A stretch of DNA of 64,000 bases, taken from the NCBI GenBank assembly GCA_039096225.1, contig JBBPEB010000009.1, positions 895,001 through 959,000 on the forward strand, written 5' to 3'. The notes under the pieces are model-generated. The model ran no database searches and was not told where the DNA came from. It worked only from the letters and a program-made list of their open reading frames with translations. This stretch comes from Blastocystis sp. Blastoise (Eukaryota; Sar; Bigyra; Opalinata; Blastocystidae). Each line of letters opens with the position of its first letter. The stretch's first letter is position 1. The translations under genes were made by a program, and so were the position numbers. Of this stretch, positions 8,961 through 17,254 are shown in pieces.

Positions 8961-9998
8961 ATGGTGAATAAAATAAATCCATTAAAAGAAACACGTAAAG
9001 GATGTGGAGTCTTAGAATTTAAATATGGAAAATCCCATCATAAAACATATGAATCAAAATTCATATTGATTATTGCAAGAACATTCTCAGGAAAATCTTT
9101 CTTAACTGTGAATCTCTTATGTTCTATGGATCTTAAAAATAAATATAAGCAAGTCACAGTAATTTGTCCTGATGCATCCAATAAGAATGAATGTTATACA
9201 TCCTTTCAAGATATTTGTGAACATGCTGGAATTGATTATAAATGGTATGATTCTGTAGATGATAAATTTAAAAAGATTAAAACTGTTGATGAATTAGTCA
9301 ATACATATAAATTACCAGAACATAATTTTATTGTATTGGATGATATCTATCCATTATCTAGACAAACCAAACAATTGATTGTATCTATATTATCTAAAGG
9401 TCGTCATTATAAACAGAATGCTATTATATGTCTTCAAAGTCATACAGATGTTACCAATCAATCTATATTAAGTCAAGTATCTCATTTCTTTATTAATAGT
9501 CAAATCTTAAAACGTGATCCTGGATTCTTACCAGATAAATTAAAGATTATGCCATCAAATCTAAATGAAATTCTTACAGATGAAGAATTAATGAATGATC
9601 CACATCAATTCTTTATGTTAAAACAAGGTAGTGATGATTTAACAATATGGACAAATCCTGATTGTGGTAGTAAACAGAATGTATATAAGATGGTAAAGAA
9701 AAGGAAATGGACAGAAGAAGATAGTGAAAAAGAGAAACGAGAAGAACAAGGTGAAGTATCAGGTAGTGGTATTAAACGTCCTAATGAACATATATCTACA
9801 TATGAAAAGAAAATGAAGAAGTTTTTACCTGTTGAAGAAGAAGTCTCATTGAAAGGTATTGAACGAGATGAAAAAGATAAACCTAAAGAATCCATCTTAC
9901 AAATCATACAAGATCAAATCATACAAGATAGTCAACGACGCATTTTCAATCCTTATTTAAATAAAAAACATTATTCTGGTTATCCATCTTTTCATTAA
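8961..9998 (+). CDS. FtsK/HerA-type DNA-packaging ATPase
   Basis: 345 aa. A P-loop lies at residues 39-46 (ARTFSGKS), with the first glycine of the usual GxxxxGKS replaced by Ala. A Walker B strand ends in Asp-Asp at 123-128 (FIVLDD). A GRHYKQNAIICLQS segment follows (147-160), whose Gln159 corresponds to the conserved sensor Gln of A32-like ATPases. After about residue 235 comes a charged, Lys/Glu-rich tail specific to this protein. Such ATPases pump viral DNA into preformed capsids. This is the most conserved and most secure call in the element, and with the capsid-type proteins it marks a virion-forming element rather than a plain transposon. Confidence 0.85.
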   Translation: MVNKINPLKETRKGCGVLEFKYGKSHHKTYESKFILIIARTFSGKSFLTVNLLCSMDLKNKYKQVTVICPDASNKNECYTSFQDICEHAGIDYKWYDSVDDKFKKIKTVDELVNTYKLPEHNFIVLDDIYPLSRQTKQLIVSILSKGRHYKQNAIICLQSHTDVTNQSILSQVSHFFINSQILKRDPGFLPDKLKIMPSNLNEILTDEELMNDPHQFFMLKQGSDDLTIWTNPDCGSKQNVYKMVKKRKWTEEDSEKEKREEQGEVSGSGIKRPNEHISTYEKKMKKFLPVEEEVSLKGIERDEKDKPKESILQIIQDQIIQDSQRRIFNPYLNKKHYSGYPSFH

Positions 9999-10040
9999 TT
10001 TTTTATATTTTAATTTGTTAAATAAACCATAATTATTTTA

Positions 10041-10050
10041 TTGTTTTGTT
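10041..10050 (+). promoter_or_regulatory. TTGTTTTGTT intergenic motif, copy 7, abutting an ATG
   Basis: TTGTTTTGTT ends at 10,050, directly before the ATG at 10,051 and 42 bp after the ATPase stop. As a promoter this would leave no leader. Confidence 0.55.
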
Positions 10051-11088
10051 ATGAGTTCAATTACAAAAAGATATTTAAAACAAAATTGTGATCCACGATT
10101 ATTTGGAGGATCACCACCAAAATCAAATAGACGTGATCTTTATCATAAACGTTATGTAAGATATGGAGGAACTGGTTTTGAAGAAATTGTTAGACAACAA
10201 GCTAAAGATGCTGATTGGGCTGATTTTAAAAATGGTGTCTATACTGCATTACCTATTTTAGGTACATTAGGAGCATTTGCTGGATATAATTATTATCAGA
10301 AACGTAAAGAACAAAAACGTCAAGAAAAAGCAAAAGAAGAAAAGAAAAGACAATTTGAAGAACATATTGAAGATGCTAATCGAGATGATGAATTATATAA
10401 TGATGATGCTACTTATCAACCAAAGAGAATAACAAGAAAAATGATGGCTGATGATGATAAAGATTATAATAATGCAAATCTTGAAGATGAAAATTATGAT
10501 GATATATTTGGTCAAGGTATACATAGAAGGCATCAGAAACATCGTAAAGAACATGGGAGTCACCGAGAAAAAGAAAAGAAAACAAGTAAATTCGTAACTC
10601 CTCAAATAAAAATTATTGCTAAGAAGTCTATTCGTTCTAGTAATGTAAAGTCTAATAAGAAGAAATTACAAGATATTAAAGAACGATTACCTAAAAATGA
10701 TGAGCATGTGTCTGTACGTGATATTGTTAATGTCGTTATCGATAAAGAATATCCTATGGATCCAAAACAAAAGCATTCTATTATTGCGAATACTGCTATT
10801 AAAACTATTAAAACGATTGTTCCTATTGTAGTGAATGCATTAAAATACTATTATCCTTCTCTTGGTATCCCTATTGATTTCGCTTATAATATGATTACTA
10901 CTGATGATGATAAGAAACGTAAAGAAACTGCTGATAACTACTTTAAAAATCCTGGTGGAAGTGGTGTTACAAAAGAGAATGCTGAACGTTGTGGTGGTGC
11001 TCTTGTCAACTCTACATCCTTTGATACTACTACTAATTTAATTATTAATCTTGTTCAATTCTTCTTAAAAAAATTCCATTTAAATTAA
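10051..11088 (+). CDS. Basic membrane-anchored protein, probable virion component
   Basis: 345 aa, unrecognised. A hydrophobic segment of about 19 residues (62-80) could span a membrane. It follows a basic N-terminus with Gly-Gly turns and is followed by a Lys/Glu/Arg-rich coiled-coil-like stretch (83-110) and an acidic Asp-rich stretch. The C-terminal third has two further hydrophobic helices (near TIKTIVPIVVNAL, and at the extreme end). The mixture of a membrane segment and charged repeats is common among internal-membrane or core proteins of small DNA viruses. The next in-frame Met is about 130 codons in, so the ATG at 10,051 is the only sensible start. Confidence 0.6.
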   Translation: MSSITKRYLKQNCDPRLFGGSPPKSNRRDLYHKRYVRYGGTGFEEIVRQQAKDADWADFKNGVYTALPILGTLGAFAGYNYYQKRKEQKRQEKAKEEKKRQFEEHIEDANRDDELYNDDATYQPKRITRKMMADDDKDYNNANLEDENYDDIFGQGIHRRHQKHRKEHGSHREKEKKTSKFVTPQIKIIAKKSIRSSNVKSNKKKLQDIKERLPKNDEHVSVRDIVNVVIDKEYPMDPKQKHSIIANTAIKTIKTIVPIVVNALKYYYPSLGIPIDFAYNMITTDDDKKRKETADNYFKNPGGSGVTKENAERCGGALVNSTSFDTTTNLIINLVQFFLKKFHLN

Positions 11089-11121
11089 TTATTTTAACTT
11101 TTATTATTTCATAATTAATTA

Positions 11122-11132
11122 TTTGTTTTGTT
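11122..11132 (+). promoter_or_regulatory. TTTGTTTTGTT intergenic motif, copy 8
   Basis: Exact TTTGTTTTGTT, 34 bp after the upstream stop and 32 bp before the next start. Confidence 0.55.
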
Positions 11133-11164
11133 ATATAATTATTTTTAAATTAATACAATAAATA

Positions 11165-11962
11165 ATGCAAAGTAATTTAGGAGATAGTGTAACTCTATAT
11201 GATATTTTATCAAGAAATCAGAAAAAACAATCTTGGGATCCATGGTTACCAAATTCATATATTTGTCAAGATGAACAACCTGTACAACCATTAGCACATG
11301 ATCCTAATGCACAAGGATCTATGTATAGTTCAATGGCAGTTCAAGCATTAAGAAATCATGGTCAATCACCTGAAGATATGTTTATAGCTACTATGAATTC
11401 AGCTAAAGCTAATGGTGATACCAATAGATATACATCCATGTTATCTCAATGGCAAACGAATTATGGTATTCCTACTACAAGTAAGATATGGTATGATGCT
11501 AGTAATCCTAATAACTATCAATATGAAAAACTTATTCATACTGTAAGAAATCCTAATGAAGACTATACAGTGAAACCACAACCAGAATCCATGAATTCTA
11601 ATTTCACTGAAGAACAACCCAAACCAGAACCTGAAAAGAAACCTGAACACGAAAAGAAACCAGCTAAAGAACCTGAAACTAAACCTGAAACTGAAAAGAA
11701 ACCATCTAAAGAAGATGATAATACTCCAAAGAAATTTGAATTCGATATGAATTTACAACAAGATACCGACGAAAAAACATATTATAACGCCACTTATGGA
11801 AAGTATAAATTCAAATGGTATACTGATGGACCTATTGAATGCACCAATAGTGATGTTTTTGGAAATAATAATATATTCTACAAAAATAAAACATTATTTG
11901 TTGAAGCTAATGATAAATCAATGAATATTGACGATTATTTAAAAAATACTCATAATAATTAA
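11165..11962 (+). CDS. Hypothetical 265-aa virus-element protein with Pro-Glu-Lys linker
   Basis: 265 aa, unrecognised, no membrane segment. An N-terminal domain (about 1-140) is rich in Asn, Gln, Met and Tyr. A linker (about 150-195) is made of short repeats of Pro, Glu and Lys (PEPEKKPEHEKKPAKEP-like). A small aromatic C-terminal domain follows (about 200-265). The layout, two folded parts joined by a charged spacer, is typical of virion tethers. It lies in the middle of the rightward block. Confidence 0.55.
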   Translation: MQSNLGDSVTLYDILSRNQKKQSWDPWLPNSYICQDEQPVQPLAHDPNAQGSMYSSMAVQALRNHGQSPEDMFIATMNSAKANGDTNRYTSMLSQWQTNYGIPTTSKIWYDASNPNNYQYEKLIHTVRNPNEDYTVKPQPESMNSNFTEEQPKPEPEKKPEHEKKPAKEPETKPETEKKPSKEDDNTPKKFEFDMNLQQDTDEKTYYNATYGKYKFKWYTDGPIECTNSDVFGNNNIFYKNKTLFVEANDKSMNIDDYLKNTHNN

Positions 11963-12010
11963 TGATACTATTAATATACTAACTATATAATATAAATAAT
12001 TTCTTTTTTT

Positions 12011-12021
12011 TTTGTTTTGTT
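12011..12021 (+). promoter_or_regulatory. TTTGTTTTGTT intergenic motif, copy 9
   Basis: Exact TTTGTTTTGTT, 48 bp after the stop of the 265-aa gene and 31 bp before the next start. Confidence 0.55.
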
Positions 12022-12052
12022 TTAAAATTCATAATTATTTTATTAATTTAAA

Positions 12053-13537
12053 ATGATACAAAGTGCTCGTTTAAATGTTTCAAATAAAGGATTAGTAGGC
12101 GTAAATCATCGTGCTACTGGTCATGAATATCGAAATTATATTGTTCCAGGATCTATTCCTGATGGAGAAGAACGTTATCCAATTAATTATTCTATTGCTC
12201 CAAATTCATTATATGCTGTTAAGAAAATTGAAAGTAATATGGTCAATAGAGCAACATCCAATCCATTTTTCTCCTATTTATCAGAAACCAGACAAGATAT
12301 TATACAAAGTTCCTTAGAAGAATCAGAAGAAAGTGAACCAATAGATGAAGGATCTGGGTTATTACCTGATGGTAGAATTCCGAAGAACTTTACAAGAAAA
12401 CTCATTTATGCTCATGATTATGTCTTACCTTATATGAAACAAAATCATATGTCTGATTATGCTAAATATTCAAGATTATTAAATCCTCGTACAATTGATA
12501 GTGCAATTGATTTTACTAAAAGAGATCGTGATGGTTATTTATATTCTAGAGGTGGTAATTTATTTTCTAATATTTATCACACTGTAAGTGATGTATACAA
12601 TGTGTCTGATAAATTAACTGGAGGTATTAATAATATCACTCATGGAATAAGTAATGCTGTTGATTATGGTGCAAATAAATTCAAAGATCTCAAGAATTGG
12701 TGGAGAGATATTAATGTTGATCCAAAAGAAGGATTCAATGATATTAAAGGAAAACTTGTAAGTGATAGAAATAATTTATATGATAATTGGAAATTAACTG
12801 ATGATAATGAAGCTAAGAAAAAGAATAAATTATTAGCTGATAACTATTTTAGATTTGCTCATATGTCAGGTAATGATACGAAACAACAAAGACTTAACAA
12901 AAGTAAATCTTTAGAAGATCAAGCAAAAACATTTCATGAAAATTATATTCCCTATGCAGAAAACCCAACATTCGTTAATAAAGTTGTTAATACTGCAACA
13001 AATGTATCAAAACCTGTGTATAATGGTGTTAAGAAAGTTGCAAACTCTGTTGTTAGTGGTGTAAAGAATTTATTTAATACCTTTTCTGGATATTACTATG
13101 GTAAAAACCCAGAGGACGAAATACCACAAACAGAAAATTCAATAGAAACAAATAATAATGTTATACCAACTTCTTCATCTACTCCTGATACTCTAACACA
13201 AGAAAATATTCATAATATTACTATTGAAGATTCAAATCCTCCAAATTTAATTCCTCTTATGAATGATCCTACTGTTCCTTTACCTGATACTGTTCCAATG
13301 TCTCAAGCAATAACGAATAAATTCACTCCAAATATTACACCTGTAGCCCCTATTCCTAATCCAGTAGAAAATGTCACTCTTGAAAATAAAAGAAATAAAA
13401 AAGAAGATGATGAATTTCAATCATTTGATGAAGATGATGGTGAGGTATTTTATGATCTCGAAGAAGGTAATGGATTACGTAGAAAAAGACGTATTTCAAA
13501 AAATAAAAAATTAAGAAATAAACGTAGAAAACATTAG
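12053..13537 (+). CDS. 494-aa probable core or minor virion protein with basic tail
   Basis: 494 aa, unrecognised. The N-terminal 130 residues are compact. A central region (about 160-340) is rich in Asn, Lys and Val with several amphipathic helices (for example TVSDVYNVSDKLTGGINNI). A Pro/Thr/Asn-rich spacer follows, then an acidic patch, then a strongly basic tail of about 22 residues rich in Arg and Lys, suited to nucleic-acid binding or nuclear import. It is the last plus-strand gene of the element. Its basic tail and position recall virion core proteins, which is inference. Confidence 0.55.
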   Translation: MIQSARLNVSNKGLVGVNHRATGHEYRNYIVPGSIPDGEERYPINYSIAPNSLYAVKKIESNMVNRATSNPFFSYLSETRQDIIQSSLEESEESEPIDEGSGLLPDGRIPKNFTRKLIYAHDYVLPYMKQNHMSDYAKYSRLLNPRTIDSAIDFTKRDRDGYLYSRGGNLFSNIYHTVSDVYNVSDKLTGGINNITHGISNAVDYGANKFKDLKNWWRDINVDPKEGFNDIKGKLVSDRNNLYDNWKLTDDNEAKKKNKLLADNYFRFAHMSGNDTKQQRLNKSKSLEDQAKTFHENYIPYAENPTFVNKVVNTATNVSKPVYNGVKKVANSVVSGVKNLFNTFSGYYYGKNPEDEIPQTENSIETNNNVIPTSSSTPDTLTQENIHNITIEDSNPPNLIPLMNDPTVPLPDTVPMSQAITNKFTPNITPVAPIPNPVENVTLENKRNKKEDDEFQSFDEDDGEVFYDLEEGNGLRRKRRISKNKKLRNKRRKH

Positions 13538-13584
13538 TTAATTTTAATTTATTTTATTTATTATTATTTTAAAAAACTAAACAA

Positions 13585-13595
13585 TTTGTTTTGTT
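13585..13595 (+). promoter_or_regulatory. TTTGTTTTGTT intergenic motif, copy 10, with no gene after it
   Basis: Exact TTTGTTTTGTT, 48 bp after the stop of the last rightward gene. The next gene is on the other strand and convergent, so this copy cannot be its promoter. It fits a 3'-end role. Confidence 0.6.
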
Positions 13596-13611
13596 ATTTA
13601 TAAAAATTAAT

Positions 13612-13782
13612 TTAAAAATCAATAAAATTCTTGATATAATCTTCATATTCATCATCTTCACTTACAGTATGAAAACTGTCCATATCAGAATCACTATCAC
13701 TTAATTCATCAACTTCAAAATTTCCATAAGGTTTCCAAGTACCTTCTTTATAATCTGGAGCAAATTGCTTTGGAGAATCCAT
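13612..13782 (-). CDS. 56-aa acidic protein under a heat-shock-element promoter
   Basis: 56 aa if the ATG at 13,782 is used; an upstream in-frame ATG would add 13 hydrophobic residues, but it lies closer to the promoter and reads as leader. The protein is acidic: the second half is dominated by Asp, Glu and Ser (ELSDSDSDMDS), after a Pro/Lys/Trp N-terminus. No family recognised. Small acidic proteins of this kind often act as DNA mimics, chaperone partners or transcription activators, but nothing here decides. It is the only leftward gene at the right end of the element. A perfect HSF binding array lies 47 bp upstream of its start. Confidence 0.55.
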   Translation of the reverse strand: MDSPKQFAPDYKEGTWKPYGNFEVDELSDSDSDMDSFHTVSEDDEYEDYIKNFIDF

Positions 13783-13828
13783 AATAAATAGTATAAAAAT
13801 AGAAAAAAACGCATAATACAATTTGTTA

Positions 13829-13866
13829 TTCTAGAAGTTTCGAGAATGTTCTAGAATGTTCTAGAA
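13829..13866 (-). promoter_or_regulatory. Heat-shock element: eight perfect alternating TTC/GAA units
   Basis: Over 38 bp, TTC and GAA alternate with exactly two bases between each (TTC-TA-GAA-GT-TTC-GA-GAA-TG, then TTC-TA-GAA twice more with TG between). That is eight consecutive inverted nGAAn units without a mismatch, the binding site of trimeric eukaryotic heat-shock factor. It lies 47 bp upstream of the start of the 56-aa gene. Confidence 0.85.
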
Positions 13867-13869
13867 AAT

Positions 13870-14605
13870 TGATATACATCCCGCCACATAAAACCACTGG
13901 AACACAATTAGTTTCCCCAGTTTCCCCAATATAATTGTGTTTTTGTGTTCCAAAATCCCTCATTTTTACATTTTTAAGCAATTTGATTGGACAATTCACG
14001 ATGACGCATCCTATTTCCATAACGGTCACCCTTGTTTCCAAAAGTCTCTCGTTATAATCGTGGTGGTGGGTACATCTTTTTACAAGACCACACCACCACC
14101 AGCTTTTCTTTCACCCACTATAAATACATACCTTGATCACTTTACTCTTTTTATATATTTTTTTTTATGATTATCATGACTTTTTATATTATTTATTGAT
14201 CACTATACATACATTTTTATTTTTATATATTCCCGTGATTATTTTTATTATTTCTTTTTAGATAGAACCATCCATTTCATCTTTTCTCTATATAAAGGGA
14301 GGGTCGGGGTGTGTGTTTATTTAGCACATTCTGTGCTTCTTTTCGTATTTCTTTCTGTATTCCCGTGATTATTTTACTCACTTTACCAACGATGGAGCCA
14401 TTTCCCATGAATATTCCCTGTAAAGGGGAGGGTGTGAGCGTGTATTTTATTTCTTTTATGATTACTATGAGTTTCTCCTTGATCACTTTACGTTTCACGT
14501 TGGAATCGGAACACAAATAAATTAAAAATAAATAAACATGGGAAAAAATAAATACACACACACACCACCCTACACTCCCATGGTTATTTTACTTCAGAAA
14601 TGTTA
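13870..14605. other. Right non-coding flank of the virus-like element with promoter-like and repeated motifs
   Basis: No convincing gene. It holds an ATTGG (CCAAT) box near 13,986, a CRE/ATF-like TGACGCA just after it, and TATA-like CTATAAATA near 14,115 and TATATAAAG near 14,286. Several phrases recur: CCTTGATCACTTTAC near 14,136 and 14,478, CCCGTGATTATTTT near 14,231 and 14,361, and a G-rich AAAGGGGAGGG-type phrase near 14,295 and 14,421. GC content is higher than elsewhere in the spacers. It may be the terminal control region of the element; the opposite end is outside the window. Confidence 0.4.
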
Positions 14606-14608
14606 TTA

Positions 14609-14724
14609 ATTCTTCCGTCGAGAACAAAAAGGGGGGATGACTTCCCCGCTTATGGCTGCGCGCGTCGCGCAGACTCTATGCGGGGTTTGCATACCCCCTT
14701 CTGCAGTTCGAAGAACGGAAGAAT
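14609..14724. repeat. GC-rich hairpin cluster bounded by 10-bp inverted repeats
   Basis: Ends are ATTCTTCCGT (14,609-14,618) and its exact inverse complement (14,715-14,724). Inside are three hairpins: GGGG/CCCC with a short loop near 14,635, CTGCGCG-CGT-CGCGCAG at 14,656-14,672, and GGGG/CCCC near 14,681-14,697. The composition is strikingly unlike the surrounding AT-rich DNA. It lies at the right edge of the virus-like element and could be a small mobile element, a boundary or recombination site, or a palindromic GC cluster. Confidence 0.55.
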
Positions 14725-14920
14725 ATTAAAAGCAATTGAAATAATATTTTATAAAATATGAAATAGTTTTAATCCTAAAAAAAAATAAAAACAGAAATGA
14801 ATAACAAAAACATAAGAATAAATATTCATTTTTTAAAATTCAATGTAAGATATAACAATTGAGAGATAATAATTATCTAAACTCAAGCGTAGGCTGGCGT
14901 AGCCAGTCGTGAAACGCTTG
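14725..14920 (+). repeat. 196-bp repeat ending in a GC hairpin, copy 1
   Basis: By eye identical over 196 bp to 35,817-36,012, with unrelated flanks, so recently copied. The 3' end forms a hairpin: CAAGCGT (14,884-14,890) pairs with ACGCTTG (14,914-14,920), enclosing CTGGC-GTA-GCCAG. The right edge cuts exactly into a micro-exon gene copy just after a splice donor G-GTA. It codes for nothing. Confidence 0.65.
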
Positions 14921-15777
14921 TACCTTCTAAAGAAGGAACAGAAAAATAAGTATCATATCATAACTGACTTGAAGAACCTATATATAATGATAAGATAATT
15001 AATAAATTAAAAAAAAAGAAAGGAAGAAATAAGTATATACCTTTCATTACCTATAATAGAAGACTCGATCAGAATAGAAGGACCTATATATAAATAATAA
15101 ATAAAAATAAACTAAATTAAATTAAAAAAATAGACATACCTTAATTATTAACACCTTCAGCAACCACACACACAACAATAAAAGAACCTATAAAGAAACA
15201 GTAATAGACAAATAATAAATAAAAAAAAATAATAATAAATGAATGACAATATATATATATACCTTTAATACCATAGGAACAGTCTATCTGATCACCAACA
15301 ACATCAACAGCAGTATTGAAAGCATCAGAAGAACCTTCAACACCACACAGACATCTATCATCAACACCACTGTCAACATGCACAGCAACTGAAGAACCTA
15401 TATATATATATAGAAATAATAAAAAAATAATAATAAAATATAAAAATAAATTAAATGATTGGCAACATACCTTCAATACAATAAGAAGAACCTACAATCA
15501 CATCATTAGAACCATTAGCATCATTTAAAACAACAGAAGAACCTATAAATAAATAAAATTAAAAAAATAAAAACAAATCATTGACAACATACCTTCACAG
15601 TTAGCATAGCAGGCAACACCACCACCACTGCATAATTCAAATAACATAGAAGAACCTAAAATAATATAATAAATAATTTAAAAAAAAGAAACGGAAAATA
15701 TATACCTTTAAGACCATCAGAGCAAGTACCACCAAGACCAAGAACATACGCAACTGGATTTTATTGAGTAAAAGAAC
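14921..15777 (-). CDS. Micro-exon gene, copy L (3' end truncated by the 196-bp repeat)
   Basis: Exons in reading order: 15,777-15,706 (72 nt), 15,655-15,593 (63), 15,542-15,471 (72), 15,397-15,263 (135), 15,187-15,140, with two more before the truncation. Every intron is GT-AG and phase 1, so each exon encodes a segment starting Gly-Ser-Ser or Gly-Ser-Phe. The frame stays open through four introns to a stop in the fifth exon (VVAEGVNN). The predicted segments contain Cys in patterns such as GGGVACYANCE and RCLCGVE. Exon 4 is continuous here but split by an intron in the other copies. The first exon has an in-frame TAA and no ATG, so the true start is unknown. No family recognised; possibly a small secreted Cys-rich protein or a decaying gene. 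Confidence 0.4.
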
Positions 15778-16246
15778 CTATATACAAATAATAATAAAAA
15801 ATAGATACAATATACCTGAAGGTTTTTGAAAAAAAGCATATTTTTCCATTAAGACACTTCGATCTTGATAGCATCATGCCTTCTGAGGCATCTTAGATAA
15901 TATTTTAATTATAAAAAATAAGTGTTTTCTCTTAATATAAAAATTGTGTTTATATTTCTACTTTTAAAGAATAGGGTCTATTTTAAAAATATGCTTCTTA
16001 AAACTTAATAGAAATTAAAAAACCCTTGAATTTTCATTGATTTATTTACAAAAGTAATAATTGGGTCATTTTCTATTAAAAATATTTAGGGTACCCAAAA
16101 AACATAGTTTTTTACATTTTTTGTATATTTGATTATATTCTTTTATTCTATATATTTTTGTTATATATTTGATGTTTGTTAGTCATTATTATTATATTTA
16201 TTTGTATATATTGATTTATTCATTTAAAATATTTCATTTTCTATAG
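15778..16246. promoter_or_regulatory. Divergent core between micro-exon gene L and its partner exons
   Basis: Non-coding spacer between leftward exons (15,777) and rightward exons (16,247). It holds the phrase GGGTACCCAAAAAACATAG near 16,090, conserved in inverse orientation at about 23,300, 27,010 and 30,400 at the same place in the other units. It is the likely bidirectional promoter of each unit. Confidence 0.4.
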
Positions 16247-16560
16247 GATTGTTTTGTATTTGTCTTCGTTATAGTGGTGAAGTGTTCTTGAAGTGGTCTT
16301 GGCTGTGTAAAATGGTTTATTTATGATCAGGTATATAAATATATTATTTATTTCTTAAGATCTGTTTTTCTTTTTGTTAATTCGTTTTTATTATTTATTA
16401 TTTTTATTATCAATATTATTTATTTAGTCTTTACATATAATTTATTCTATATATTATTAATAATTTTTATTCTATAGGAAAGAAACTTCAATGGATGTGT
16501 TGTGGTCTTCGTTGCTAAATATTTTCCTTCTTTAATCTGTCGTTCAAGGTTATTTTAAAG
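16247..16560 (+). pseudogene. Partner gene exons, unit 1
   Basis: Two exons bounded by CTATAG and GTATAT: 16,247-16,330 and 16,478-16,560. They correspond to minus-strand exons at 23,157-23,074 and 22,928-22,844. In those copies the first exon reads FFCICLGCGSEGFLKWS; here its frame is stopped by a TGA. The second is nearly identical to the 22.9-kb copy. Confidence 0.35.
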
Positions 16561-17254
16561 GTATATATTTATATTTTATTTATTATTTTTATTATTTATT
16601 GTTTACATTTTTTTTTATTATTTATTTATTTATTTATTATTTATTTATTCATTTTTTTTTATATGTTTATTTATTTATTAATTATATATATATATATATT
16701 TATATATATATTTATTGTTTATTATTTATTTATTTATTTATTTATTTATTATGTTTATTTATTGTATATAGGTTTAATATTCTTCTTAGTTTTTTTTTTC
16801 TTCTTTCTATCTTCGTTCTTCTTCCTTCTTACTTATTCCTTCTTCCTCATCCTTCCTACTTACTTCTTCTTCCTTCCTTCTTCTTCCTTCTTCCTTCTTC
16901 ATTCTTCCTTCTTCTTTCTGCCTTCTTTCTTTTCATTCTTTACTTCTTCCTCCTTCTTCCTTCTTCATCATTCTTCCTTCATTCTTCGTACTTACTTCTT
17001 ACTTCTCCCTTCTTCTTCACCTTGGTTCTTCATTCTTCTTCCTCCTTCCTTCTTCCTTCTTTCTTCTTCCCCATCCTTGATTCTTCCTACTTCCTTCTTC
17101 CTCATCCTTCTTTCTTCCTTCTTCTTCATCCTTCCTTCTTACTTCTTCATCCTTCCTTCTTCCTTCTTCCTTCCTACTTCCTACTTCCTACTTCCTACTT
17201 CCTACTTCCTCCTTATTATATATCTATATATATATCTATATCTATATCTATATC
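16561..17254 (+). repeat. (TTTA)n and CTTC-rich pyrimidine tract, unit 1
   Basis: First about 180 bp of TTTA-type repeats, then about 420 bp of irregular CTTCCTT repeats, then TATATC repeats. Open frames across it translate to Phe/Leu/Ser runs in all frames and are not genes. It is the inverse complement of 22,154-22,843. Confidence 0.7.

Noticed and set aside
9605-10605. Minus-strand frames inside the ATPase and 345-aa genes
   Set aside because: Off-frame shadows of the real plus-strand genes.
382-13595. TTTGTTTTGTT as a late promoter
   Set aside because: It looked promoter-like at first, but it is absent before the two block-initiating genes, follows terminal genes that have nothing after them, and once touches an ATG. 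I keep promoter as the weaker alternative.
13826-14561. Short frames on both strands in the right flank of the virus-like element
   Set aside because: Overlap the heat-shock element, TATA-like boxes and repeated phrases; no coding signal.
14609-14724. Fragment of rRNA or mitochondrial DNA
   Set aside because: No rRNA core sequence is recognisable; the hairpins and terminal inverted repeats explain the GC richness better.
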